This document shows positions 8,031-16,851 of a DNA stretch of 64,000 bases, in pieces. The notes beneath the pieces were generated by a model, which ran no database searches, was not told the DNA's origin, and was given only the letters and a program-made list of their open reading frames with translations. The stretch spans positions 248,001 through 312,000 of the forward strand of contig CAWCBA010000010.1 in the NCBI GenBank assembly GCA_963793675.1, written 5' to 3'. Position numbers and translations under genes: made by a program. Numbering within the stretch: position 1 is the first letter of the stretch; the number at the start of each line of letters is the position of its first letter. The stretch comes from RPQJ01 sp963793675. Its GTDB lineage: Bacteria > Pseudomonadota > Gammaproteobacteria > Steroidobacterales > Steroidobacteraceae.

Positions 8031-9173
8031 TCAGCTGGCCCACGCCGCGCCGAACACGCGCAGCAGGTTGGTGCCGAGGATCTTTTCGATCCGGTCGTCC
8101 GAATGGCCGCGCAGGCTGAGACGGTCCGCCAACTGCTCGAAGCGCCGCGGGGTGTTGAGGTCGTTCGCGAACAGGTAGCCTGCTGCGGATTCCTGCGGCG
8201 CGGCGATGCCGGCCGCCTTGCGGCGCGCGACGTTGGCCGTAAACGACTGCACGAATTCAGGCGTCAGCGCGATGGCCGAGAGCGTGCCATCCGTGCCGAT
8301 CGAGACGTGCTCCTCGCCCGCGACGTTCACTGCGTGCTCGATGTGGCGCACGACGTCGTCGGCAGTGGGTTGCCTGCCGCCCGAGAGGTACGGCATGAAG
8401 TAGATGCCCGACACGCCGCCCCTGTCGGCCACCGCGCGCAGCTCGGCGTCGGTGCGATTGCGCGGGTGATCGGCGAGTGCTGCGCATCCCGTGTGCGTGA
8501 ATGCGACCGGGCGCGTCGAGCGACGGATGGCGTCCGCTGCCGTGACGCGCCCGCAGTGACTCGCGTCCACGAGGATGCCCAGCGCGTTCATGCGCTCCAC
8601 CGCTTCGTGTCCCACGTTGCTGAGTCCCGCGTCGGACGGCTCCATGCAGCCGTCGCCGAGCCGGTTGCGCCGGTTGTAGGTGGGCTGGATCACCCGGATG
8701 CCGAGCCGGTGAAACGTCGCGAGCCGGTCGAGGTCGGTCTCGAAACACACGCCGTCCTGAAAGCCGTACATGAGCCCGGTCCTGCCGCTCGCTTTCGCTG
8801 CGTGAATATCGGCGACCGACCGTACGCGGAGCAGCGTGGTCGGATAGCGGTCGACCTCCTTTTCCCAGCGCATGATTGACGCGACGGATTTCTGGTACGC
8901 CTCGTCGGGTGGCATCGTGCCCACTTCACCGACCGTGAGGTGCAGGCACGTCATGCCCGACATCTTGATGTCAGCGGCCTCGCTGGTCGTCAGTTCCGCG
9001 CCGTCCTCGGTGGCGTGGCCGCCGGGGCCGCCGAGACCGTCGATGACGACGGCGCGCGCATACCTGCCCCACTTGCCGTTCGCGGCCCGCGATGATCGCG
9101 GCATCACCGCGAGGCCGAGCGCCAGGCCGGCCGCAGCGACCAGCATCCGTCTGGTGCGTGAAATCATGCTCAT
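8031..9173 (-). CDS. Membrane dipeptidase (M19)-like exported protein, zinc motif not recognised
   Basis: About 380 aa with a Tat-like signal (RTRRMLVAAAGLALGLAV, cut near RSSRA). The barrel resembles peptidase M19 (renal dipeptidase) and retains VDASHCG and FTHTGC, which hold the family's two later zinc histidines. However, the N-terminal HxD zinc motif, normally DxHxD, is replaced by VIDGLGGPGG, and the bridging Glu region reads GLMYGFQDGV with no Glu at the expected place. It may therefore hydrolyse a different substrate or be inactive. The start at 9173 is supported by a 4-base ATGA overlap with the upstream amidohydrolase stop. Confidence 0.75.
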   Translation of the reverse strand: MSMISRTRRMLVAAAGLALGLAVMPRSSRAANGKWGRYARAVVIDGLGGPGGHATEDGAELTTSEAADIKMSGMTCLHLTVGEVGTMPPDEAYQKSVASIMRWEKEVDRYPTTLLRVRSVADIHAAKASGRTGLMYGFQDGVCFETDLDRLATFHRLGIRVIQPTYNRRNRLGDGCMEPSDAGLSNVGHEAVERMNALGILVDASHCGRVTAADAIRRSTRPVAFTHTGCAALADHPRNRTDAELRAVADRGGVSGIYFMPYLSGGRQPTADDVVRHIEHAVNVAGEEHVSIGTDGTLSAIALTPEFVQSFTANVARRKAAGIAAPQESAAGYLFANDLNTPRRFEQLADRLSLRGHSDDRIEKILGTNLLRVFGAAWAS

Positions 9174-11264
9174 CTGCCCGCCGCCGCCATGGGCTGGATA
9201 CCGAGCGTGCGGCACAACGCATCGGGATCGAACAGCGCGCCGTCCTTGATGACGAGGCGCAGTCGCCGGACGTCGCCGATGGTCCGGCTCGGGTCGCCCT
9301 CGACCAGAATCATGTCGGCCAGCTTGCCTGGCATGATCGAGCCCAGCTCGCCGTCGCGACCGACGTGACGGGCGGCGTCGAGCGTGGCGATCCGCAGCAC
9401 CTCGGGCGCAGGTACTCCGGCCTCGACGTACAGTTCGAGCTCGCGCGGGAGCATGAACCCGGGCATCGCATCGGTGCCTGCGACGAAGGGCACGCCGGCG
9501 CTGCGCACGGCCATCAGCATGCGTTGCATCTGCGGCAGCGCCTGACGATAGCGTGCGTCCTCACCTGCGGGAACCGGCAAGCCGCCTTCGAGCAGGCCGC
9601 GCCTGACGAGCGGAGGCATGCGATCGGCCACGGCTGCGAGTCCGGCGCCCGACCACACCCGGGCGATCGGTGAAGAGACTCTCGAACGCGCCCAGCGTCG
9701 GGTCGAGCGTCACGTGGCGCTGCTTCAGCAGCTGCAGGAAGGCCTGCACGCGTGCCGATTGCGGATCGATGGTTGCCGCGTATTCCGCGACGGCCGTGAA
9801 TCTTGCGGGTGTCCGCGTGTCCTGCACCTTGTCGAACAGGAAGTTCAGAAACACCATGTTCATGTGCTGGATCTCGTCGTACCCGGCCAGCACGGCCTGT
9901 TCGGCCGTCATGAACGCGGGGACGTGACCACCGACCCGCAGGCCCGCCTTGTGGGCCTCGTCCGCGATGGCCGGCACCAGCTTCGGGTCCATCGAGCTGT
10001 AGATCTTGACCATCCCGAAGCCGGCGGCGCTCATGGCCTGCACGGCCTGGCGGGCTTCGGCTTCGTCGCTGACGAGCGTCTTGGTCGGCCCCTGGAATGG
10101 TCCGCGCCCGTCGATGATGCCGGCAAAGACCACTCGCGGGCCGAGGGCCTCGTTGGTGTCGAAGACGTGCAGTCGCGCCGGCTTGTCGGGCTCGGCGGCC
10201 ATGTCACGGATGCTGGTGACGCCGGCGGCCAGGAACAGCGGACCGCTGTCGAGATCGGGATGCGTGTGCATGTCCCAGAGTCCCGGCAGCAGTGCGCGGC
10301 CCGCGGCATCGATGCGCTCCGCGTCGGCTGGAACGGGCAGCGAGCCGTCCGGACCGACGGCGACGATGCGCTGTTGCGCGAAGATCACGGTCGTGCCAGG
10401 ACGCATCGTCATGGTTTCGGCATCGAACAGGTTCGCGTGCTCGATCGCCACGGGACCCGTCGGGGCACGCCGCAGCGAGCGTGCCTGTTCGATGCGACGG
10501 CGTGCTTCCTGCGCGTCCTGCGCAGCCTGCAGCGCGGTGAGCGAGTCCTGCCAGCCTTCGCGCACGATCGACGAGAAGCCATCGATCGTTGCGAACAGTT
10601 CGCCGTCCTCGTCGAGCCAGAGACTCGCGGGCTGGAAACCCATGCCGCTGATCGAATAAAGGCTGACCAGGCGCGAGGCCTGCCCACTGCCGATCTTCAG
10701 CTGCGACAGCTGCTGCAGCCGTGCCTCGCCCTGCGGCAGCAGCGCCAGCCTGCCATTCGGCGCGCCACGCAGCGCGCGGGCGAGCAACCCCATTTCCTCG
10801 GGCGCTCCGGCCTGGCTCACATAAAACGCCTCGGCCGCAACGTGCTGCGAGCCCCGTTCGACCTTGTTCGTCCACTGCGCCGTGTCGCCCGCCAGCGAGA
10901 AGCGCTCCGCAACCGGGCCCTTGTAATAGTCATTGCCGTCGGTGGTGATGGCGACGGGAAGGCCGCGTGCATCGAGCCTGATCGTCGACGTGAATGCAGG
11001 GCCGCGTCCGCGGTCGTTGAATGCGAAGTGGACGAGACGAGTGCCGTCCTCCTGCAGGCAGACAGTCTGGTAACCAGCGCGATTGCCCATCAGGCTGAGC
11101 GCGTATTCGCGCTTCGACTTCGTGCCGGCCGGGCAGGCGACGGGCTGCGGCGCCGCAGCCGACGTCTGCTGGGCGACAGGTGCGTCAGCCGCCAATGCGC
11201 CGCCAGCCAGAACCAGCGCCGTTGCGACGGCTGCGACGGTCCGGCCGCCCCTCATGTTCGTCAT
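9170..11264 (-). CDS. Secreted imidazolonepropionase-like amidohydrolase (frameshifted near 9655 as read)
   Basis: About 697 aa after joining two frames. A signal peptide (AAVATALVLAGGALAADA) is followed by a roughly 250-residue N-terminal domain of unknown role. A metal-dependent amidohydrolase then begins at FDAETMTMRPGTTVIF and carries LLPGLWDMHTHPD (HxH), VKIYSSMDP (bridging Lys), VGGHVPAF, EIQHMN and GTDAMPG (Asp), so the metal site looks complete. The frame breaks at about 9655 (GAFESLFTDRPGV | WSGAGLAAVADRM), consistent with a single-base error. The start overlaps the kmo stop by 4 bases, so it is translationally coupled to kynurenine catabolism. The substrate is unknown; periplasmic amide or dipeptide hydrolysis is a guess. 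Confidence 0.78.
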
Positions 11265-12649
11265 CTGACCTCCGGTGCCGGGCCATCAGTGTACCCGGCA
11301 AGTGGATCGAGCAGTTCGGTCACCAGCGCGTCCATCAGCGCAACCGGAATCTCCGCCAGTGAGTCCGCCTTGGCCGTAAGACGTGCCAGTACCTCGGCCT
11401 GCACGAGCCCGCGTTCGAAGGCGACGCGGTACGGAATCTCGTGGTGGAACATCACCATCGAATAGCGCGGAATGAAGCGCTCCGGGTGACGTCGCTCGAG
11501 TTCGAAGCTCAGCTCCTTGCGCAGCATGAACTTGGGGTCGCGCACCGTGTCCCGCATCTCGAGAAAATTCTCGAGGGCCATCGCGGCGATCGCATCGGTG
11601 TCGGGCTTGCGCAACTGGAAGAACTGCTCGAATGCCGGTTTCCAGTCGCCGGTTGCGCGCAGCAGCCGATCGAGTTCGAAGCAGTCCTCGAAGCACGCAT
11701 TCATTCCCTGGCCATGGAACGGCACGATTGCATGCGCGGCGTCGCCGAACAGCACGGCGGCTTCGCCGGCGGACCATGCGTCGGCGTAGACGGTGCCCAT
11801 GCGGCCGACCGGATGCTCGAGGAATTCGCGGGCGAGCCCCGGCATCAGCGGCACGACGTCGGGGAAGTGCCTGGCGAAGAATGCATCGACGGTCCTGCGG
11901 CTGTTGAGCGCAGCAAAGCTTTCGGCGCCGCCTTTCAGGGCAAGGAACAGCGTGACGGTGAAGCTGCCGTCGATGTTCGGCAACGCGATCAGCATGAAGC
12001 CGCCGCGCGGCCAGATGTGCAGCGCATTGCGCTCGATGCAGTGCGCGCCGTCCGGTCCGGCTGGCAGCGTGAGTTCCTTGTAGCCGTGCTCGAGCATGTC
12101 TTCGACCACGCGCACGCCAAGCTGGCCGGTCATCGCGCGCCGCACGATGGAACCGGCGCCGTCTGCGGCGATCAGTGGCGCGAGCGGCTGCGTGTACGTA
12201 TCACCCGAGACTTCGTCGAGCATGACGAGTTCGTCACGCTCGAAATCGAGCGTGCGGGCCGCCTGCAGGAAGCGGGGTTCGATCCCATGACGGCGCTGCG
12301 CATGATCGAGCAATGCGCGGTTCAGGCCCGGCCGCGAGACGGAGTGAATGACTTCGTTCGGCCGCTGGCCGTAGGGCGCGAACGCGAGGGATCCATCAGG
12401 AGCGTGCAGCGTGCGACCCCGCATCGGTACCAGCAGCGGCTCGACGTCCTCGAACACGCCGGCCGCACGCAACGCATGAATGCCGCGGTCCGCCAGTGCC
12501 AGGTTGATCGAGCGGCCTGCATCCATGTCGACCTTGCGCAGGTCCGGGCGGCGTTCGTACACCTGCACCTGCCGGCCTTGCCGCGCGAGGTAGATGGCCA
12601 TCAGCGCGCCGGACAGACCGGCGCCCAGTATCGTGACGGGTCGCTTCAC
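11261..12649 (-). CDS. kmo: Kynurenine 3-monooxygenase Kmo
   Basis: This 462-aa FAD enzyme hydroxylates L-kynurenine to 3-hydroxykynurenine with NADPH and O2. It opens with the dinucleotide fold VTILGAGLSGALMA, then YERRPDLR, AGRSINLALADRGIHAL (a hallmark of Kmo over other flavin hydroxylases) and FGDAAHAIVPFHGQGMNACF near residue 300. A hydrophobic membrane-associated C-terminus typical of eukaryotic Kmo is not obvious. The start is GTG at 12649, which overlaps the kynU stop in a GTGA. An upstream in-frame start at 12688 would lie inside kynU and is less likely. It sits in the order haaO, kynB-like, kynU, kmo. Confidence 0.93.
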   Translation of the reverse strand: MKRPVTILGAGLSGALMAIYLARQGRQVQVYERRPDLRKVDMDAGRSINLALADRGIHALRAAGVFEDVEPLLVPMRGRTLHAPDGSLAFAPYGQRPNEVIHSVSRPGLNRALLDHAQRRHGIEPRFLQAARTLDFERDELVMLDEVSGDTYTQPLAPLIAADGAGSIVRRAMTGQLGVRVVEDMLEHGYKELTLPAGPDGAHCIERNALHIWPRGGFMLIALPNIDGSFTVTLFLALKGGAESFAALNSRRTVDAFFARHFPDVVPLMPGLAREFLEHPVGRMGTVYADAWSAGEAAVLFGDAAHAIVPFHGQGMNACFEDCFELDRLLRATGDWKPAFEQFFQLRKPDTDAIAAMALENFLEMRDTVRDPKFMLRKELSFELERRHPERFIPRYSMVMFHHEIPYRVAFERGLVQAEVLARLTAKADSLAEIPVALMDALVTELLDPLAGYTDGPAPEVR

Positions 12650-13923
12650 GCCTCGAGTTCCGCGTGCAGGGCATCCACGCAACGCCACACGTCGTCGAAG
12701 CGGTTGTAGAACGGCACCGGTGCGGCGCGGATCACGTCCGGCTCGCGCCAGTCGGGCAGGATCGCACGCCGTCGCAGCCCATCGAAGACAGCGCGCGCAC
12801 GATCGCGCGTGAGCCCGAGCAGACGCAATGACAGGGCTGCACCGCGCGCATCAGGCAGGGACGGTGTGATGATCTCCACCCGCCCCGCGAGCCGCGCCTG
12901 CACCAGATCTTCGAAATAGCCCGTCAATGCGATCGACTTCCGGCGCAGGGCCGGCAGACCGGCCGCGGCAAAATGCTCGAGCGACGCGGCGAGCGGCGCC
13001 ATGGCCAGAATCGGCGGATTGCTGAGCTGCCAGCCTGCCGCTCCGGGGATGGGCCTGAATTCGGGTGCCATCAGGAAGCGCGTGGCCTTGTCGTGGCCAT
13101 ACCAGCCGGCGAAGCGCGGCAACGACGGGTCGGTGGCGTGGCGGGCGTGGACGAACGCGCCTCCCACGGCGCCCGGGCCGCCATTCAGGTACTTGTAGTT
13201 GCACCACACGGCGAAATCCGCGCCCGCGTCGTGCAGCTCGAGCGGTACGTTGCCGACGGCATGCGCGAGATCCCAGCCGACGGCGCAGCCCGCTTTGTGT
13301 CCGGCAGCCGTGATCGCCCCGACCTCGAGCACCTGCCCCGTCAGGTACTGCACACCCGGCAGCAGGATCGTGGCGATCCGTGCACCCTCGCGTTCGATGG
13401 TCGCGACGATGTCTTCGGTCCGCAACAGGTCCTCGCCGGCGCGCGGTGCGATCTCGATCAGCTCGGTCGCGGGATCGAGCCCATGAAAGCGCACCTGCGA
13501 TTCGACGGCATGGCGATCCGAGGGAAACGCGGAGCGTTCCATCAGGATCGCGCGGCGTGCGCCCGACGGCCTATAGAAGCTCACCAGCAGCAGGTGCAGG
13601 TTGGCCGTGAGCGTATTCATCGCGATGACCTCGGCCGGCTCGGCGCCGACCAGCATGGCCAGCGCAGGCGCGAGCCGCTCGTGGTACGACAGCCACGGGT
13701 GGCGACCGGTGAAGTGTCCTTCGACCCCGAGTGAGCGCCAGTCGCGCATCACGTCCTCGACGTACTCCGCGGCCAGTACCGGTTGCGCGCCCAGCGAGTG
13801 CCCGCACAGGTAGACGAGTTCGCGGCCGCCGTCCGCCTCGCGCGGCAGGATGAAGCGGTCGTGCCAGGCCGCGAGGGCATCCCCGGCATCGAGCGCGTGC
13901 GCGTGTTCCCGGTCGAGCCTCAT
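12646..13923 (-). CDS. kynU: Kynureninase KynU
   Basis: A 425-aa PLP enzyme of the aminotransferase V fold that cleaves (3-hydroxy)kynurenine to (3-hydroxy)anthranilate and alanine. Visible family features are YLCGHSLGAQP at the N-terminus, MNTLTANLHLLL, VGWDLAHAVGN with the PLP-pyridine Asp, and WCNYKYLNGGPGAVGG containing the Schiff-base lysine. The start ATG 13923 overlaps the upstream stop as ATGA; the frame is open further upstream, but only as read-through of the preceding gene. With kmo and haaO it forms the branch from kynurenine to 2-amino-3-carboxymuconate semialdehyde, which cyclises to quinolinate for NAD. Confidence 0.95.
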   Translation of the reverse strand: MRLDREHAHALDAGDALAAWHDRFILPREADGGRELVYLCGHSLGAQPVLAAEYVEDVMRDWRSLGVEGHFTGRHPWLSYHERLAPALAMLVGAEPAEVIAMNTLTANLHLLLVSFYRPSGARRAILMERSAFPSDRHAVESQVRFHGLDPATELIEIAPRAGEDLLRTEDIVATIEREGARIATILLPGVQYLTGQVLEVGAITAAGHKAGCAVGWDLAHAVGNVPLELHDAGADFAVWCNYKYLNGGPGAVGGAFVHARHATDPSLPRFAGWYGHDKATRFLMAPEFRPIPGAAGWQLSNPPILAMAPLAASLEHFAAAGLPALRRKSIALTGYFEDLVQARLAGRVEIITPSLPDARGAALSLRLLGLTRDRARAVFDGLRRRAILPDWREPDVIRAAPVPFYNRFDDVWRCVDALHAELEA

Positions 13924-14765
13924 GTCGCGTCTCCCGGGATCGACCGTAATGGGTACAGCACGGGACGGCTCGGCGCTGCGTCGGAGCCAAAGGCGGGAAC
14001 CTGCAGGTCGAGCAGGTACAGCCCGTCCGCCACCGAGTCCGGCACGTAGGCGAGTTCGGTGACGAGCGCGTGGCCGCGCGTTGCCTGCGCCGCGTCGTTG
14101 CAAGCCGCGGGCAATCCCCAGTATTCGCGATGAGCCGCGAGCCGGCCGCCGTCGTCGGCACGGTCGAGGCTCGGCAGGTCGACCACGAGCGAGTCGACCC
14201 CACGCTCGACCAGCCACCGCATCGCTTCCGGCAGGAAATACGGCGCCGGGCTCGGTGAGCCGGAATAGGCGCGGTGCCGTTTGTCCGCTGCATTTGGCAG
14301 CGTGCGAATCACCATTGCCGCGAATGGCGCATCGGACCATGCCGCGGCCGCGCTGGCGAGCGTGCCTTGCCGAATCACGAGGTCATCGGCAGCAGCGTGA
14401 CCGCCGGGTACGGCAGCCGCTGCCGCACCCAATGGCTCCGGTCGGATGGAGACGACCAGTGCGACACAAGGCGCCACGGGTGTCAGGCTCGCGATCGTGA
14501 CCGGACTGCTCGTGACGTGCCCGACACATTCGGTGTGGGTGCCGTGGCAATGCGGGGCCAGCGAATGCACGGCGCAATTGCAGCTGGCGCCGTGCGCGAC
14601 ACTGCCCGTGAATCCACCGATCCGCAGGGGCTCGCTCGCGGCCGGCGTTGCGACGAAGAAGCTCGGTTGCGCGCCATTGAATTCGAGCACGATGGCGAGA
14701 TCCGCGGGCGCGGTGACGTCAGCGCGCCAGCGCCGGCCGCCGGCAGTGAACTCCAGGCCGTTCAA
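13920..14765 (-). CDS. Cyclase-family protein, probable kynurenine formamidase
   Basis: 281 aa. The metal-binding motif of the cyclase/KynB family appears as HCHGTHTECVGH (HxGTH, with Glu where Asp is usual). A second conserved patch, VVDLPSLDRADDGG, and a C-terminal GLYLLDLQVPAFGSDAAPSRP follow. KynB hydrolyses N-formylkynurenine to kynurenine and formate. It is longer than the roughly 210 aa of typical KynB, so the assignment rests on both motif and position between haaO and kynU. The start is TTG at 14765, with GGAAG about 8 bases upstream, 4 bases after the haaO stop. Confidence 0.78.
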   Translation of the reverse strand: MNGLEFTAGGRRWRADVTAPADLAIVLEFNGAQPSFFVATPAASEPLRIGGFTGSVAHGASCNCAVHSLAPHCHGTHTECVGHVTSSPVTIASLTPVAPCVALVVSIRPEPLGAAAAAVPGGHAAADDLVIRQGTLASAAAAWSDAPFAAMVIRTLPNAADKRHRAYSGSPSPAPYFLPEAMRWLVERGVDSLVVDLPSLDRADDGGRLAAHREYWGLPAACNDAAQATRGHALVTELAYVPDSVADGLYLLDLQVPAFGSDAAPSRPVLYPLRSIPGDAT

Positions 14766-14769
14766 GTGG

Positions 14770-15279
14770 TCACTTCCTCAGTGAGCTGCCGCACGAGCGG
14801 CAGACCGTGTGCTCGGGATTCGACCAGAACCGCTCGAAAACCGGCGGCAGTTGCGTTTCGATGTTGGTGATCTGCAGGTACTCGCTGTAGAGGCGCGCAT
14901 CGCAGCGTTCGCAGTACCAGAGGAAGCCGTCGGCTTCGCCGGCGCGGCGCTTGCGCTCCACGACGAGCCCGACGGTGTCGGCAAAACGTTGTGGCGAGTG
15001 CGGTACATGGGCGGGCAGCAGCAGCACGTCGCCTTCGCGGATGGGAATATCCACGCGCTTCCCGTCCTGGACCGTCCGCAGCAGCATGTCGCCTTCGAGC
15101 TGGTAGAAGAATTCCTCGCCCGGGTCGTCGTGATAGTCCTGGCGGACGTTCGGACCGCCGACCACCATGATGATGAATTCGCCCTGTTCGAACACCTGCT
15201 TGTTGCAGACGGGCGGGCGCAGGTCCGAGCGGTGCTCGTCGATCCACTGGCGGAGATTGAACGGTGTCAAAGACTGCAT
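14770..15279 (-). CDS. nbaC: 3-hydroxyanthranilate 3,4-dioxygenase
   Basis: A 169-aa cupin enzyme (also named HaaO) that opens the ring of 3-hydroxyanthranilate. The catalytic iron site is recognisable in QDYHDDPGEEFFYQLEG (His and Glu ligands) plus a later PAHVPHSPQR. The bacterial form's second, rubredoxin-like iron site is present as CERCD and CRSCG near the C-terminus. It is the first gene of the minus-strand kynurenine operon. The ATG at 15279 has no Shine-Dalgarno sequence and lies only 6 bases from a TATACT box, so translation may be leaderless. Confidence 0.94.
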   Translation of the reverse strand: MQSLTPFNLRQWIDEHRSDLRPPVCNKQVFEQGEFIIMVVGGPNVRQDYHDDPGEEFFYQLEGDMLLRTVQDGKRVDIPIREGDVLLLPAHVPHSPQRFADTVGLVVERKRRAGEADGFLWYCERCDARLYSEYLQITNIETQLPPVFERFWSNPEHTVCRSCGSSLRK

Positions 15280-15285
15280 GGTCCG

Positions 15286-15293
15286 AGTATAAA
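15286..15293. promoter_or_regulatory. Overlapping divergent -10 elements of haaO operon and secreted-protein gene
   Basis: The 23-base gap between the divergent starts at 15279 and 15303 contains AGTATAAATTA. On the minus strand TATACT (15291-15286) lies 6 bases before the haaO ATG. On the plus strand TATAAA (15288-15293) lies 9 bases before the 15303 ATG, with GTGTCA as a possible -35 at 15264-15269 (18-base spacer). The two -10 boxes overlap, so the two transcripts would compete for polymerase. The minus-strand -35 is not convincing. Confidence 0.45.
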
Positions 15294-15302
15294 TTAGGCT
15301 CC

Positions 15303-15983
15303 ATGACGCGACGCAGACTCCGCATCGGCCCGGCCCTGCTGGCGCTGGCATTCGCCGCGGCGAGTGTCGGGGCGCCTGCCGGGGCACAGACGGCGGCGGA
15401 CGCCAGCCCGGCCGGGGCTGCCCCGACCGTCAATGCGGTCTGGACCGAGCACGAGTTCACGTTCACCTATTTCGGCCGTGGCACCTACTACTCGTGCGGC
15501 GGCCTGGACGACAAGATCGAGTACATCCTGACGGCGCTGGGCGCCCGCCCGGAGCCCTGGGTGCGCGTGAACTGTCTCGACGGCGCCGGCATCCAGCTGA
15601 TGCCGACGGCGCGCATCAGGGTGGCGGTCCCCACCGAGGTGACGCCGGAATTGCTGGCGCAGCTCGAGGCGGACAAGTCGAAGCGCGAGCTGGTCGCCAG
15701 GGCCCAGGGCAAGGGGACGGCGGTCGACGCCGCAACGGCTCAGTTTCCGGCCGAACGCCGGATCGTCGAGTTCGACGGCCGACGCCTCGATCACATCAAC
15801 GATGGCGACTGCGAGCTCTTCGATCAATTGCTGCCGCAGGTGCTGGAGCCGCTGGGAATTCGCGAGGCACCCGGCTCGTCGCTGACGTGTATGCCGCGCC
15901 AGTCGCAGTCAGGTGCGGTCCACCTCAGGCTCGAATCGCTCCACGCGCAGCCGGCAGCCGTCGTCGATACCGCCAGGCCCTGA
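15303..15983 (+). CDS. Secreted protein of unknown function with four cysteines
   Basis: 226 aa. I do not recognise the family. The N-terminus is a clear Sec signal peptide (RIGPALLALAFAAASVGAPAGAQT, shown in part) with likely cleavage after AGAQ or so. The mature part starts with a region around EFTFTYFGRGTYYSC and has four cysteines in CGGLDD, NCLDG, DCELF and LTCMPR, enough for two periplasmic disulfides. No catalytic motif, repeat or membrane segment was seen. It is divergent from the kynurenine operon and convergent with apaH (15-base gap). The ATG at 15303 is preferred because the signal peptide starts there. Confidence 0.7.
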   Translation: MTRRRLRIGPALLALAFAAASVGAPAGAQTAADASPAGAAPTVNAVWTEHEFTFTYFGRGTYYSCGGLDDKIEYILTALGARPEPWVRVNCLDGAGIQLMPTARIRVAVPTEVTPELLAQLEADKSKRELVARAQGKGTAVDAATAQFPAERRIVEFDGRRLDHINDGDCELFDQLLPQVLEPLGIREAPGSSLTCMPRQSQSGAVHLRLESLHAQPAAVVDTARP

Positions 15984-15998
15984 GGCCGGGTCCGCGCT

Positions 15999-16841
15999 TC
16001 AGTCCTCGAGCGGCAGTCCGCCGGTGTGGTTCGCCACCTGCACCGGTTGGGCGCCGGGCGTGTCGATGCGCTGCCCGGTCAGTGAGCCTCCCCAGACGCA
16101 GCCCGTGTCGAGGCCGAGCACGTGATCCTCGTCCACGTAACCCATGGCAGACCAGTGGCCGAAGACGAGCCGTTCGCCGGCTGATTTCCGCCAGGGAATG
16201 CGAAACCACGGCTGCGTGCCCCTGGGTGCGGTCGCAGGCGCGCCCTTGAACTTGAGCGCCATGCGGCCCGTCGCGGCATCGCACACGCGCAGTCGCGTGA
16301 ATGCGTTGATCGTAAAGCGGATGCGATCCCAGCCGTCGAGGTCGTCGCGCCAGGTGTCCGGCTCGTTGCCGTACATGCGTTGGTAGACCTGCCCGGCCTG
16401 CTCGCCGAGCAGCCTGCGCCGTACCTCGGCCGCACAGGTCGCTGCGGTCTGCAGGTCCCACTGCGGCGGCAGGCCCGCGTGCAACAGTGCGATGCCGAGG
16501 TGCGCGTCATGATGCAGCAGTGGGCGCGCCTGCAGCCAGTCGAGCAGGTCGTCGGCATCCGGTGCGTCGACGATCGGCCGCAATCCTTCGTCGCCATCAC
16601 GCCAACCTGCGCCGCCGCGCACGAGGGCGAGCAGGTGCAGGTCGTGATTGCCCAGGACGGTGATGGCGGCATCGCCGAGTGACTTGACGAAGCGCAGCGT
16701 GTCGAGCGACCGCGGGCCGCGGTTGACGAGGTCGCCGACGAACCAGAGTCGATCGCGCGACGCGTCGAACCGCAGGCGGTCGAGGAGGGTGTCCAGCTCG
16801 TCCTTGCAGCCCTGGACGTCGCCGATCGCATAGACGGCCAT
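15999..16841 (-). CDS. apaH: Bis(5'-nucleosyl)-tetraphosphatase (symmetrical) ApaH
   Basis: This 280-aa metallophosphatase splits Ap4A into two ADP. The phosphoesterase motifs are in order: YAIGDVQGCKDEL, LWFVGDLVNRGPRSLD, VLGNHDLHLLA and LLHAGLPPQWD, matching E. coli ApaH in length and content. It can also decap Np4-capped RNA in enterobacteria. It ends the minus-strand unit usp-apaG-apaH, 10 bases downstream of apaG, the usual pairing in gammaproteobacteria. Confidence 0.96.
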   Translation of the reverse strand: MAVYAIGDVQGCKDELDTLLDRLRFDASRDRLWFVGDLVNRGPRSLDTLRFVKSLGDAAITVLGNHDLHLLALVRGGAGWRDGDEGLRPIVDAPDADDLLDWLQARPLLHHDAHLGIALLHAGLPPQWDLQTAATCAAEVRRRLLGEQAGQVYQRMYGNEPDTWRDDLDGWDRIRFTINAFTRLRVCDAATGRMALKFKGAPATAPRGTQPWFRIPWRKSAGERLVFGHWSAMGYVDEDHVLGLDTGCVWGGSLTGQRIDTPGAQPVQVANHTGGLPLED

Positions 16842-16851
16842 CGAGCCGTCT

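Noticed and set aside
9618..11465. A 615-residue open frame on the plus strand
   Set aside because: It is antisense to the secreted amidohydrolase, with a composition typical of antisense GC-rich frames and no recognisable domain.
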